DNA of 64,000 nucleotides from Prosopocoilus inquinatus (Eukaryota; Arthropoda; Insecta; Coleoptera; Lucanidae). How positions within the stretch are numbered: the stretch's first letter is position 1; each line of letters starts with the position of its first letter. Made by a program: the position numbers and the translations under genes. Location of the stretch: contig CM069876.1 of NCBI GenBank assembly GCA_036172665.1, positions 2,852,001 through 2,916,000 of the forward strand. The letters are read 5' to 3'. Shown in pieces: positions 45,001 through 57,929 of this stretch. Below the pieces are notes generated by a model. That model saw nothing but the letters and a program-made list of their open reading frames with translations, did no database searches and was not told the DNA's origin.

Positions 45001-47620
45001 TGAGATTTTTCGGTACGCATTAAACTTTTTTAATGAATTAGACATATATACATATAAGACACGATTAGGTCGGATGGAAAAACTTGCTAACATGAGGTAA
45101 ACAGAATTTGTAAATGAAATAGAAATGGGATTTAAACAAACAGGTAATGCAACTTATAAGAAACTTCCAACGCTTGAATAGTACGAGAAATAAAATTTGA
45201 TGCAATAGGTATCCAGTTCCAATCCAACTCAATTATTGTTCCAGCATAAAAGAGGATTTATGCTCAATTTAAATCTAAAAATCTTCCGAATTCTACCCAA
45301 GTGCACTACAGAAGCTTCTTCATTATCAGACGATTTTCACTTTCGTCACTTGTGCTTGAATCTATAAGTGTGTTTGGTATCTGCGGTAATCACTATCGTA
45401 CACTTCTTTAATAAACACGTTTTAGTGCAATTCTTTTGATAAATATGTCAATACGAGTCACATTGACATACACATACAAACTTTTTGAAAAAAGTATGTG
45501 GTACCACTCTGCATCAGTGCAGCAACAGAGCTAACATGTTACTTCTATCGTATCAAATAAATATTACATTACAATTTGAGTCCTAAAATTTAAATACAAT
45601 ATTAAACTTTACAGAATTTAAATCGATTTGAAATTTTTAGAATTCAAATTTGTAGAAACTGATAATCTCGAAATAATTCAGAAAACAGTTATATCATTCA
45701 ATAATGGCCTAATTGTTGATGGGGTTAACTGACCTTGCACAAAATGGATGCATAAATTCTTTTTGAATCGATTTAAATCCATTCAATCATGTAAAACAAA
45801 AAACAAAACTTTTAACTCTTCCTTTTGATAAATGAATTTATTTTTTCCTTTATAAGTGATAAAGAGTGTATGTAAAGTTACGCATTTTGTCGCATATTCT
45901 TGCATAAGTAAAGGCATATTTTTGCTAAAAACACTGCATAGATAAGCGCATATTTTCTTCATTTCGGCTTGCATAACCTGCTCTATTAATGACTGTAGGA
46001 GACTCAAATTAATCAATCAATTATGCAAAATTAGCCACCCAGACAAGAAAGTATAACATAAAAAGTATGTCGTATGTGACCCTCAATAAACATTTTTCCC
46101 CTTTACATACATAAATTGTGATTAATGAAACCGTTTGGAGAAAGGCTAAATTTTTGACAACGTCGTTAATTTTCTTTATTTCAAGCAAAAATTTGCAAAA
46201 TTTATTAAGAGATGTAAAAGAGATAATTGTGGAACCGCGAGCTAGAGCAAATTGCTACATCAAGAATGGGAAAGAGAAATGAATAATAATGAATCATCAG
46301 CATGTAAAGTCCGGCTTTTTCAGGAAATAAAAAGCTGCCCTTACACCACCTCAATAAAAACATCCTGAAATCTTATAAAAAGCTGATATGGTTAAATATC
46401 ACTAAAGACATTTTAATTTGTCGTCACCCACTCCCCCAAAATTTTCAAGAGTGATCAATAGAGCGAATGGCTTAACCAAAATATTTCTACTATGGAATTA
46501 GAGTTCCAAGGTCAATAATACCTTAGGATGACGGGAGCAGAGAGGCCATATTTTCTGTTTGCTAAATTCATAAAAGAAATTTATGTAATTTCAAACTTTG
46601 GGTTCTAGAATCATTTGAACATAACCTAGATTCGCTGAGGATAAAAAGTATTTTTCTTTTGTAGAAACACTTGGATATGTCGATTAGTACTACAAATTTG
46701 CGATAGTGTGAAGTAATGCATTTATTTGTACTGTAGCGTACCGTTGAAGTAAAATATTATTTTTTTTTTTTATGGAAATTCCCCATTTTTATTACAAATT
46801 GCAAAATGGCATTTTTTTATGTATACATGTCAAAAATTTTATAGTCAGATAGTTTTTTTTTTTTAATAACCACAGTTTAAAAATTAAAAGTAAAAATAAA
46901 CACTACAATAATTTACATAACTTTAAATGAAACAAAAAATAAAATTGTGTCCCGCGGCGCATTTATCGTTAATAACTAAAGCGCGGCGATATTAGGATAT
47001 TTGGCAAAAAACGGAGAAGTTGATGCTTTCTTTATTCGTTACACTGGTTTTTACCCTTTAGCGTGTTATTATAACACTAGCCAACAAATTTTAACTTTTT
47101 GTATGTAACATATTTCAGAACATAAGTATTTATGTGTTTTTTGAGTCTGCTGAATCTGAAACTGGCCACAGATATTTTATTGGTTATTTACCTGTCAAGC
47201 TTTATAAATAAATCTTTACGAGCGAGCTGGAGTTTGTGGGGCGAGCGACGCAGGAGCCAGCCCCATAAACCAGTGAGCCTACTGAAGATTATTTGCAAAG
47301 CTTGTCGCGTACAAACTTTTATTTTCACCTTCACATGGCGACTTTTAAGTATTTTACCTTATACACCAATGCTGATGTAAACAGACAATCTGTTCTCTAC
47401 AAGCCTGTAAAATTGTACAGGTCTTTTATACAAGTCCGTAGAAGTTTTACAGGCCTGTTCCAGTAATTTACTGTTTACTTGGTTACCGTAAACAGTAAAA
47501 TTGACCTGTAAAATGTCATTTACTAAGAAGGTGGATATAAAATGTTTAAAAAAAATTTAAAAATTGATAGTTGACGAACTATAAATGATTACGCAGCCTT
47601 AATAACCGGCAGTGTGGATT
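45001..47620. other. No gene seen
   Basis: AT-rich DNA with poly-T tracts (about 46759 and 46853). The frames at 45783-46016 and 47132-47380 are unrecognised. No element ends identified. Confidence 0.4.
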
Positions 47621-47744
47621 CCCATGAAACGGAATTAAAGCGGACCATTCGAGATCTTATTGGTTACCAGCAACTTACCTAACTACCAGCAACCAATAAG
47701 ATCTTAAATACACGTTACGCTCCGCTTTAATTCCGCTTCATCGA
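47621..47744. repeat. 124-bp inverted repeat
   Basis: GGAATTAAAGCGGA at the left and the inverted copy at the right, continuing with AGATCTTATTGGTT and CCAGCAAC towards the centre. Arms of about 50 nt with short indels. MITE-like, no duplication identified. Confidence 0.65.
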
Positions 47745-48423
47745 GACTAACACCATAAGGATCTACGCTTTCGCTTGATAGTCGATAGCATTTAGAACAA
47801 CTTCTATTTTACGTTCGCATTTAATCGCATGTTTTTGGTGTTTGGTGTAAAAATTAAATTGACACTTATTTTTTACTACTTGAGTTTTCCTCTTTTTGTC
47901 ATGGAGTCAATACAGGCTGTCATCAAATAAGTTTCACATATTAAAACTGTAAGTTCTTCATCACTTAAGAAAACGAATTCTGCATATCCTAATTTTTTTG
48001 GTGAAAAATGTAAGAAATTAAAGCCCCACAAGAGCCCGGAGTCTTTTTGTTTGAGAACCTCTGACCGATCGTGTGTGGATTTTTCTAAGCAAAACATTAC
48101 ATTATAAATAAAACATATAGCAATAAAGCGTTATCGAAATGAAGGGCACTGGGTCAATAAAATCTTCGCTCAGCAATTCCATACCAAAAGAAAATAAACA
48201 TCCATCACGTTTGTTTCATTACTTACTGGATTAATTAAGTTAATTTTCTGCTGACAAAAGTGTAACAATAAGTAAAAGTTGCGTCGGTATTCATCGTCCC
48301 TTCATTTATGATTTGATTATTTTGTTTTGCTTACACTGTATAAATAATTGACATCGAGGAGTATCTGACAAAGAACCTATCTTTTACTTAAATTATTGTC
48401 GAATGCTTGTTCATTTTACGTAT

Positions 48424-48458
<35 letters not shown>

Positions 48459-49170
48459 GTCTTGTCGTTATTGAAGACTCTTTAGTTATTCAATAAAGAA
48501 TAAAGTTTATGTTTATGTGATTCACACTAAGATCTAATTATTGTCGATTATCTAATAAAACAAATGTAATTCCATATAATCAGTCAGAGTAGATTTAAAA
48601 TGGTCTTCTTGAATCAAATTGCAAACGTGGGCAACCACCGGGACACTATGAATTTGATATTGTGTTTACATAAAACATCATAGCTTTTAAAAATGCGATC
48701 AAGCACTTGACCTTGACTTTTGCTAGAGTTTTATTTTGTGATGTGTTTAAGCATGATCGACCAGAAGTTCTCAAACAAATGTACCAACGCTCCTTTAGTA
48801 GGTAATTTTTTTGTTTTTGAGTTAGACCATTGATAATTGCGGCATTAATTCTCTTACATGACGAGGAACTTGCAGTATTAATATGTGAAACTAATTTGAT
48901 TACACCCGGTATAATTACAGTGCACAAATTAGGTTCCCTCACCAAATCTGTGTGAACACGCATTTCCTCCACAATATGAACTGCATCAGTGCTACACTTA
49001 AAGTGCTACATATAGGTGTGAAGAAGTGATCTATTCGTGCAGCGTAGCACCTGCACAAACAACAAATTTAATATAATTTCTGAAAATAACCTTCACCCGG
49101 ACTTAGATCAATAACGTTAAAGTACTGGTACTTTGAAACTGCAAAAACTTGAAATGTTGAGCGAGAATAG
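47745..49170. other. No gene seen; one (TTTA)n tract
   Basis: A TTTA microsatellite of about nine units lies at 48421-48458. The 108-codon minus frame 48646-48972 is unrecognised. Confidence 0.4.
48421..48458. repeat. (TTTA)n microsatellite
   Basis: About nine uninterrupted TTTA units. The following 50 bp end in AATAAAGTTTATGTTTATG, which could be a decayed retroelement tail. Confidence 0.75.
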
Positions 49171-49402
49171 AATACATACCGATTGTCTACGGAGAAGTGT
49201 AACAGAAAGCAGCGTAAATTTAAAGTGCGGGTGTAATCCATTGTATTCGCCCTCGCCTGCTGGACTGACTCAAAGTAAAGCATCTTGGGCGAAGGTTCCT
49301 ACTCAACTGCGATATTAGAATTTTGTCAGTCGTCTTTAGTTGGATGTAACTCTACGCAAACTGCTACGTTACACTTCTCCGTAGACGATCGGTATACGTT
49401 TA
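49171..49402. repeat. 232-bp MITE-like inverted repeat
   Basis: ATACCGATTGTCTACGGAGA and the following AGTGTAAC are repeated in inverted orientation near 49370-49397 with one change (T to C). Similarity extends about 60 nt into each arm and includes GGATGTAACTC-like words. Two overlapping small frames here are by-products of the repeat. Confidence 0.65.
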
Positions 49403-50393
49403 GAGTTGTTACACGCGCTATCAAAATCGCCTACATGTCATGTTATCAGAAACAGCTGATAGTGAACAAGGAGTACATCTGCATCTAAGTTCTTCAACAA
49501 TTTATGTGTACCAAAGGTTCTTTTATTTTACTTTATTTTGGGGTTTCGAATTATAAGATGTGTAATGTATAGAAAAATGTGCTTATTTTACTCACTTATG
49601 CTGAAGAAATCATTAAGAAATAGTCCTATTTGTTTGTTATAATTTCAGCGACTAATGATGCAAGTTAATCACTTTTATACTTTACTGCCCTTTGAAAAAA
49701 TAAAACAAAAAAATTCCAAGGTTTTCTAGGAATAAGTGACATTATAAAATTTCAAAAGTCAAGGAGGATCTTCTAGTTAAAGTCGTTTGGAAACAAACTA
49801 TTTTTTCTTTGCTCTGAACAAAAATGACACTATTTCAGTATTAATTAACATATAAGTTTCGAACACATAAAACAAACATGAATATTCAGAGGACAGATAA
49901 ATGTCAAATTACACATTACTTTTACACACTTAATTCCCAATAAAGCCCATAAAATTTCGATAAGAAACGGTCAATTATCGAGCCGTAAAATCCGGATCGG
50001 GAAACTGTTCGCTTTTTATCGTGCATTAAAATTAGAAACGTCCGAAAGTTTACACCAGAACACGAAATATGCGCCATAAACATCAAGTGTATCACCCACC
50101 GTAAGAACGATAAATTACGTCGATTTGCATATTTCGACCGTATGCATAATACTACATAGTAAAAGCGCAAATTAGCGTTACACGGTGTTCATAAAGTGCA
50201 TATGCGAAAAAAAAGCACGCGAGGACGATTTTTAAACATTAATATGGCGATTACAAGATTAAATTATTCACAGCAATCGCTACTACGTTTGATAAGTAAG
50301 TACTCCTAATTATTTTAATAGTTGTATGTAGGGAGCTTAATATGATGAATTGAATTCATTTTTACAGCATTTATAACTCATTCTAAAAACGTT
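49403..50393. other. No gene seen
   Basis: Contains a less AT-rich patch (49920-50220) without a recognisable frame or RNA. Confidence 0.4.
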
Positions 50394-51749
50394 CCTTGTT
50401 CAAAATCAACGCACCACTGCAAAAAATTTTTAATTTTGCAGCCATTATTCAATAGCAGTTTATCCTAATACAAAAGCTGACAATTACAGCAGTACAACGT
50501 TTCATGTGTGCCAATGATCTTTAATATTCATGAATTAAAGTTTCAGAGATAAAAATTTTAAAAAGAGAAATAAATTTGTTAAACACCAGAAAGAAACAAA
50601 GAAAAACTTAACACCAGAAGAAATCAACAACGTGTAGCATCACCTCTAGCTCTGAATTCGTATTGGTAAGCTGCTTATCAAATTCTGGTTAGTCTCTTGT
50701 TAAATGTTATCCCATTCTGCAAGAGTGAGATGTTCTAGTTCATGAAGACTTTTGGGAGCAAGTACTTGACAGCTTAGAACATCCCTTTTAAGTGCTCGAT
50801 GGGGTTCAAATCTGGACTGCGAGGTGAACAATCCAATACTCGAATATTGATCTCATTTAAGTAGCTCAACACATCTCTTGCAATAAGTGCTCAAGCATTA
50901 TCTTGCATGAAATGAAGTTATTTTTTATAAATGGCGCAAAAGGCATGACATATTCTGGAAAATGTTCTCCAGGTAAAACTGATCATTCATTGACCTTTGT
51001 TGACTGGAAACTAAATCGTTCCCGACCATCTGGTGATTTCAAGATTACTCTTGTTTCATCGGTAAACAAGACTCGCTTCCAATCGTCTATGGACCAATGT
51101 TCATCATACTGTTTTACAAATCTTAATTTGGCCATTCTGTGTACTGTGGTGAGCAGCGGCGGAATTGCAGCCTTCTACTGACTAGCTCTGATTTTCTTAG
51201 CATTTTCCAGTTACACACAGTTACAGCTTATCCTAACATTTCTGACTGTTATAAGTTCTGTTGTCGAAGAAAATGCTCATCCTTTAAACTTACAGACCTC
51301 TGCCTACCCTGTACACGTCTTCTTGCGCATGCGCCAGTTTCTCTGTATCTTCTAATCATCCGACTATCAGATGAATGGTCAACACCTTGCAAATTAGCTA
51401 CATATAGCATACTTCGTTCTTCGTTTAACAAAATTAACGTTCTTTTACAACTCTCAGCAGTTAAATCTCGTGATCGATTCCTGTTTTTGGGGTGCAAAAA
51501 TATATACTGATATTCTGTTAAATATTCACTAGTTTTCAAATCTTATTGCGTGAGGAAAGCAATTAATTAATTAACTTTAATTTAAACTTAAACTTAATCG
51601 TATCTTAATGAAACAACTTCATCTAACGAATAGTTTATTATTAATTTATTTTGAAGTAAGTCACGTATGATTTAGTATAAACCTCAATCAGTTTGCCAAT
51701 TAAAAAAATGAAATAAAAAAAAGTAAGTGGTGCGTTAATTTTGAACAGG
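50394..51749 (-). mobile_element. Tc1-like transposon relic
   Basis: The ends CCTTGTTCAAAATCAACGCA and, inverted, CCTGTTCAAAATTAACGCAC continue into CACCACT, giving TIRs of about 25 nt around 1.36 kb. The interior is a decayed Tc1/mariner-superfamily transposase on the minus strand. The TA duplication is not certain. Confidence 0.75.
50640..51539 (-). pseudogene. Tc1-type transposase, decayed
   Basis: Minus strand. The N-terminal HTH piece (51249-51539) reads KNRNRSRDLTAESCKRTLIL and MIRRYRETGACARRRVQGRQ, the basic linker between the two HTH motifs being typical. The catalytic region is broken but readable in pieces: KLRFVKQYDEHWSIDDWKRV, then LFTDETRVILKSPDGRERFS (first Asp, about 51010-51080), and near 50800-50830 SPRSPDLNPIEHL, which contains the expected DLNPIEH with the catalytic Glu of DD34E elements. 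The segment with the second Asp is not recognisable. Many stops and frameshifts. Confidence 0.75.
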
Positions 51750-52944
51750 AGTTTAGCTACTGCATTTAAGTTATTATTTATTTGTTAATTATTTTGCCAA
51801 GTATATCGGTAACGGTAACATTGTGATACGTGCGGACGCCACTTGTATAGAAGAGGTCGCACCGTCGAGTGCTGAGGCAATCTCATTGCTTTAATTATTA
51901 CCAGCTAGTTTACATCTAAAGCTGTTTATTGATGTGTACTTGGCAGTCAAATAGGGAACGCGTGAAACGTATATTTTATGTGATGGTGATGGCAAAACCA
52001 GTAATACAGTGTTGGATTGTACACCGCTAGGCTATATTTACACTCGCAGAAAGCGCATAAAATATACACACTCCGGTTATTAGTAAAATAGAACTGGTAC
52101 AAACCAAAAGCAAAATGTACACGTAAACAATTCAGAAGAAAGTATTTTCCGCATTTCTTGCAATTAAGTGAATCTTTACAACTTGACAACCGCTGCAGCA
52201 TAACGACGTACTAAGCTACAAGGAGTACTATTTTTGATTTTCAATAACCATCAAGTGAGTAGATAATTAACGTGACAGTATAATTTCTGAACGAAGCGAT
52301 CAGGATGGTTTTGTCTCCAAAAGTAAGACTGCATTCTGCAATCATTTTTTGGAAATGGAGTCCGTTTGTACTCTACTAATCGATCAGAATATTCCTTGGA
52401 AGTGGACCGGATATCATGAAAATACAGTAAAGTCAATTAAAGATCTCTGAATGAGCGACCACAATCTTATCAGTTATCAGACATTGAATCAGTGTCTGGT
52501 CGCTTCACTCCATAGAATTTCTGCTGGTCTACCTCAGGTAGATAATCAAGGTTCGAAACGTCAAATTGCCTTCAAATGGCGGAATGTTTATTAAAGAACC
52601 TTCTAAGGAAACAAGTTAACATTATATAAGCAAAGCGGACATGAGGTTTTGTTGAGTAGTCATTAAATATGATTCAATTCGCTTTTAACAAAAGTGGGAT
52701 TAACAGGAGAGACAGAATTTTACGCAGAAATGCCGAATGAGGAAAACATCTAATAAGACCATTCTAAACTTGTATGAAATAAAAAGTATCTCATCTGAAA
52801 AATAGAATTCCTGATTCGGTCGAAAGTACAGGGTGAGCCAAATTGGCACTTTTAAAATGAAGCACCTATGAGTTAGACAAAAACTAACCTCAGTGTCTGG
52901 AGCTCAATTTTTATGAGAAGTTTAATGATTTTTTTTATCTATGG
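51750..52944. other. No gene seen
   Basis: Unrecognised small frames only. TACAGGGTGAGCCAA at about 52829 resembles the terminus at 12975 (TACAGGGTGGGCCAA). Confidence 0.4.
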
Positions 52945-53185
52945 TGTTTGCCCAACGGGGTCCTAAGATAGAGACTTGTCAGGACCTCAGGAGCGGAAGT
53001 GTATTTTTGTGTGTGTAAAGTGTTCCACGGCTTTGTTACTTCCAAACCTCCTCGCCGTTGAAGGGGAAGTACTGTCGAATTTTCTCCCCAACACTAAAGG
53101 GTACCTAAAGTGAGTAACCACCCTCGAGAAATATCTCGAGCGGGTCCGAACCCACGACCTTGTGACTGCACTGGACCGTTCAGGC
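52945..53185 (-). repeat. tRNA-related SINE-like element
   Basis: On the minus strand the head contains GTCGTGGGTTCGGACCCG, a good B-box (GGTTCGGACCC) with its T-arm, preceded by a tRNA-like GTCCAGTGCAGTCACAAG. The A-box is not clear. A body of about 200 bp, markedly more G/C-rich than its surroundings, follows and ends near an ATAGATAAAAAAAATC tail at about 52930. A pol III-type head, short G/C-rich body and A-rich tail are the marks of a tRNA-derived SINE. No other copy was found in this window. Confidence 0.5.
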
Positions 53186-54139
53186 GTTGAAAAATCGTAT
53201 TTCGATATCTTGAACCGTTTAAGAGGTAGGAGCAGTTTTCCAAAATTCTGCTATTTCTGAAAACATTTTTAACTTCTTTGTTTATGAAAATTTTCGATTT
53301 CTGTAAAAACTTCTTTTAGACACTTTTTTAACGTAGAATCCATTACCCTTTGTTAAATTTTTCTAAGAAACATAGTTTTTGAAATATAGGCTGAAATTTT
53401 GTATGGACTACCTCATAACGAGTGTACAATTGAAACATTCATCTAGTAGGTTTTGATTTTTTGATGAAAGAAGATGGAACGAAAAAGGGACGACTTCAAA
53501 ACTGATAGAAGTCTGACAGATGATGGTTATCAAGATATAGTGTTTTGCAAATACCTAAGCTTAAGATTTCAATTTTCAAGTTACTCTCTTCCCTAACGGC
53601 TTTCACTATCGAATATAAGCCTTTTTCAATCGAAATGGTACTAAGCTTGATGGTGTTTGAGTTCAGTCGGTACAAAATTCTATGAGAGAGTTTCAAGCAG
53701 AATTTTCAGATTTTCTGGAAGATTCTATACAGTTTAAAAAAAAGTAGACGGAGTTGTAAGTCTGTTTCATTTTTAAATAAATTAGAATAGTTTCCTACAT
53801 TCGTCATTTTGACAAAAACGACCATAATTACACATAGCGTTTTGAATAATAGATCAAATATAATTACAGTTTTGAAAATCCGAGGAGATTACAGAACTTA
53901 AGCTCTTCGTTTCTTGAAAGCGTGGCTGTATTTCATAAAGTGGTAAATCGATTTTAAAAAGTCATTTTGTAAAAGTGATGTTTTACGGTCACCTAATTCA
54001 CGACCTGCTTCATAATATTATCAAAAATTCAAAAGCCACTTGATGAACTTTTCAATTGTATAGTCGTTATACTTTTACATTTTTGAAAGAAATATAAAAC
54101 GCTCGAGAAAATAGGTTTTAAACTTTAAATGGATATTGT
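53186..54139. other. Repeat-like but unassigned
   Basis: No coding recognised. The pattern of short A/T-rich blocks resembles DNA-transposon interior, but no ends were found. Confidence 0.35.
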
Positions 54140-54420
54140 AAAAATCGCACGAAATACTCAACGTTTCGCTATCGCTTGATAGCTTCGTCAGGAGTGACAA
54201 AATATAAATAAATAAGTTGTCAATGGAAGCAAGTTGTCAAGAAAAACGAAAAGGTAATATGATTTTAAAGTAAAATACGAATTATCCGGAGAAATTAATT
54301 TAGTTCTAATTTATTTATTATTACTTTAACATTTCTCCGGACAACTCGCATTTTAGTTTAAAATCATCATCATTTTCGTTTCTTTTGACAACTTGTTTAT
54401 TTAAATTTTTCACTCCTTTC
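54140..54420. repeat. Foldback with Penelope pLTR-like sequence
   Basis: The left half (54156-54300) matches 61920-62060 next to the Penelope-like element: CTCAACGTTTCGCTAT, TAGCTTCGTCAGGAGTGA, ACAAGTTGTCAAG, AACGAAAAGGTAA and an ATGATTTT-rich block. The right half is a diverged inverted copy from about 54310 (TTTCTCCGGACAACTCG, then TTTCGTTTCTTTTGACAACTT, then TTTTTCACTCCT). The whole is likely a solo, rearranged pseudo-LTR of a Penelope-like element. Confidence 0.6.
54156..54195 (-). ncRNA. Hammerhead ribozyme-like motif, copy 1
   Basis: On the minus strand the order is ACTC, CTGACGA, A, GCTATC-AAGC-GATAGC, GAAA, CGTT, GAGT. This contains both conserved hammerhead core boxes (CUGANGA and GAAA), a perfect 6-bp stem II, a 4-bp stem I (ACUC with GAGU) and a UH-type cleavage position (GUU before GAG). 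Stem III would be only the self-complementary ACGU. Penelope-like elements are known to carry such minimal, dimer-forming hammerheads. One extra A lies between the CUGANGA box and stem II compared with the canonical core, so activity is uncertain. Confidence 0.55.
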
Positions 54421-57400
54421 ACCCCCATTCCTTGCGATTTTGCAGCATCCGTTTAAAGTTTAAAAACTATATCCTCAAGTATTTCATGGGACAAGAGTCA
54501 CCTTCTTTATAAAACACTTGGTATAATGATCAAAAGGAGTGCGATATATAGAGTTTTTAATAATTTAATGATGATAGTAACCTACGAATATCTTGCAGAA
54601 AATTAAAATTGTTTAAAAATTGTCAGTCGTAGTCCTAATTACTATAAAATCTTTTTCTATCAATCTTATTTGAAAAAGAATAGATTTATTAATTATGTGT
54701 TTAGTTTTCACTATCACTGATCAGGGCTGATAGTTTGGTATAAATTGAATTTAGTTACAGAATCTTTTTTAAATGTCTTGAAACTGCGCGAATGAAAAAT
54801 TCTCAAACTTCGCAGAGAGATTCATTCTGAAGAGTACTTTAAAAAACCTGAATGGAATTTTGTTGTAAAATAATTAGGGAAGCCAATATCCGAACACCTT
54901 GGGATTTCCTATGTTGCGTTTTAAAATGCAGCATATGATCTTGAAAATCTGATAATATTGGTAAATTCAACATTTATACAAAATACTCTATTGCAATGCA
55001 AATACTTGAGAAAAGTATACCTGCTTTAACAACGTCAAAACAATTTTTTATTATGAGTGGCTATTTGCAATTAACTACTAAAGGGAATAACTTCATGTCT
55101 CTTTTAAGTGACAAATTATTTTAAGTATCGTTATATTGATTGGATTCAACTACTCGCACTAAGTATAAAATTTGATTTCATTGTATCTATATCGTTACAA
55201 AAGGATGTCACGACCGAATCTTTTAACCAAAATATTTGACTTGAAAAGCTAAAGTAATTAGAATGTCAGATGTTACAAAATACGAACGATACTCTCAAGA
55301 AAACATTTGAGATGATGTGTATTCCTCGTTCAGTCGTTGATATTGGATAGATTTAAATCAATTTAGTCATTATACGCTTTAACACACACCCATTAAAATT
55401 TCACAGCTTATGCACAAACTAATCAAGAAGTGATGTGTAAAATTTAAAGCCAAATCAAGGTCCGACCGATAATTATATTTTCTCATTTACATGTAAAGTA
55501 GGAAGACTTCAATTAGATATTCAACATAATCATAAAATCACACATTTTACGAAACAATAAAAAAGAAAACTACAATTTGCTCGCGCAATATTTCATAGTT
55601 ACGATACGTACGTTAATTTTTATATTTTTAATTATCGCAAATAATCGTACAAAATTTTCCCATTAAAATATTTCAAAACTGTTTCATTACAGAATGTAAA
55701 TGATGAAACGCAATAAACATTCACACGGACGTGCCCGGTGAATAACTGCTGTAAAATTTTAATTCATTTCGTGTATGTGTGTGAAAAGTTTATGATTTAG
55801 TATTATTTAATTCAAGCACCCCCAATTACTGACCGGGCAACAGCGTGCGTGTTGAACGCGAATACTTTTCGCCTCTTGTTTTAGAACTATGCATTTGTTG
55901 TTCCGGGATGCTCCGGGAATTACCCCAAGCTCCCATGTATGTATATGCGCCCGTATGTGGTTGGCATATTTCAATCGCTTTGTTTTATTATAATGATATA
56001 CTAAATTGATGTCCACTCGTACCTAGGAGCTTTGTGTTGTGAAAAGCTCCGTTTTGTTTATGTGTGTTTCATCCGGGCTCTACTTTTGTCGCGTATTCGT
56101 TCATGTTATATCTCATATAGATGGCTCTCCTATTTATTTATCGATGTGGATTTGTTTGTCGCAAATTGCTTTTGCGATTGGTATACATGCATTCCTGTCG
56201 CCATTTGTTTTCCGCTGAATTTATTGGCTAATTATTAATCGTAGTGTGCATTTGCTATTTAAAATTTACGACTTTATTTGTACGCAGACGGAATTTACTG
56301 CGGCAAAATCCACAGTACATGTATCTATACAAATTACCTAATTGATAGGCGATTCAAGTGCCCATTATTTTCTTTCCTCAAGAAGTGAACAATGTAGCGT
56401 GGATACTATTGTTGGACGCCACGTGGCCCCTTCCTCGGTCTCCTTATTGTTAATTTTGAGTATGTATGAACATGTTAGTTCTTTAATGGCTCACGTAAAA
56501 GTAACATACAATAGCACACGCTGTTACTTTATTACTTTTCATATAATGACTCACTTAATTAAATTAACACAACCCTAAATACGTACGAGTATCTTCTATT
56601 CATGCGGCAGGGTTTACGATGGATGTAAATGTGCAACCTAAGTCATACACATAACATGACGAAAAAAAAATATGCAATGCCTATATGTTAATGTATCTAC
56701 TAATTAATTTGAGACAAACTTCAAATAAAATGCGTTGAGGAATTAGATTAGATTAAAGCATGCAAATGAAATTAATAGAACCATAAGAACCATCACGGTA
56801 CATGGTAAACTAAATTAAATGAAATAGTAAAGACACTTTGTCTAAAAGCTAATAAAAAAAAGACTTAAATAAATCTTTGAAGAAGTAAAGTCATGGGCAG
56901 AATTAAAATATTGGATTCGAGCGTGGAAGAAGTAATGAGTGCGCTGTTTTAAAAAAGTAAAGCAGCACACCACAGGATGCGAATGGAATTAGAATTACAT
57001 GCGAAATATTTTGAGTAACATTTTTTTATTGTAATTGAATCCCAATAATTTATCATTATCTGATTTATAAGATGAAGAAAAGCTTACATTGTTTAAAGTA
57101 ATCGCCTTGTTGCTGGAGTAAGAAGATGTCAATTTTCTTAAATTTATTATTTGAAGACATGACAAATTTCTGTTCCGCATAAAGTACAAAGACGAAGATG
57201 TCATCATGGCTTTCTACTTTGACAATTAGCTTATTCTTTGTAATACTTATGGGAAACGCTCACAGTGGCCGTAACTATTGATAAGAATTGTTTCTCTTCG
57301 CTTGGAACGCAAGTTTCTCGAAGTAAAGATGAGGGGATCTTTACCATCAGAAGAATTTTATAGATCATCTTCTCAAGAAATTCAGCATGGACAATTACAA

Positions 57401-57929
57401 CCAGCCTCCAATTATCCACGATAACATAATAATATTATAGTGGATAATGATTAGAAAAATATTCCTATCATGAATCTGTGGATTAAATTATCTTAGGCAC
57501 AGTATCCCTTTGAAACGTAATGCTTGCCGTGCGTGTACTTTTCCAACGTGTAAATTATTGTTTTACAATTATTATATCAAAAAAAAAATCTACACCAATT
57601 GAAAAACAGGAAAAACAACGAAAGCTAGGTATTTCTGTATAATCTCCAAGAGAAGGTAGCAATAATGGAAATAAAATTTAACGCCTGAAAGCACAATGGA
57701 CCAGATTTGAAATCTAGGAGAAAAGAAGTACCTTCGGACATTGATATTTTATTTTCATACTTCTACGTTAAAGTAAAATTAGTATTAAGTCTCGAAATTT
57801 AGAAACAATCACGTACAGCCGTAAATAGTGGGGGCTGAAAGCCATAAACTTCAAATTTATTCCGAATGCTTCCAAATGCGGTCAGTTTATTTAAAATAGT
57901 AAGTGTAAAGAGTGTCTGTCTTCTTATTT
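54421..57929. other. No recognised gene
   Basis: 54425-54515 is a diverged copy of 13745-13865 (shared TCCGTTTAAA, TTTAAAAACTAT). The interval 55800-56600 is less AT-rich and could be conserved non-coding DNA, but its frames (55807-56016, 56032-56238, 56342-56578) match nothing known. The rest is AT-rich. Confidence 0.4.
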
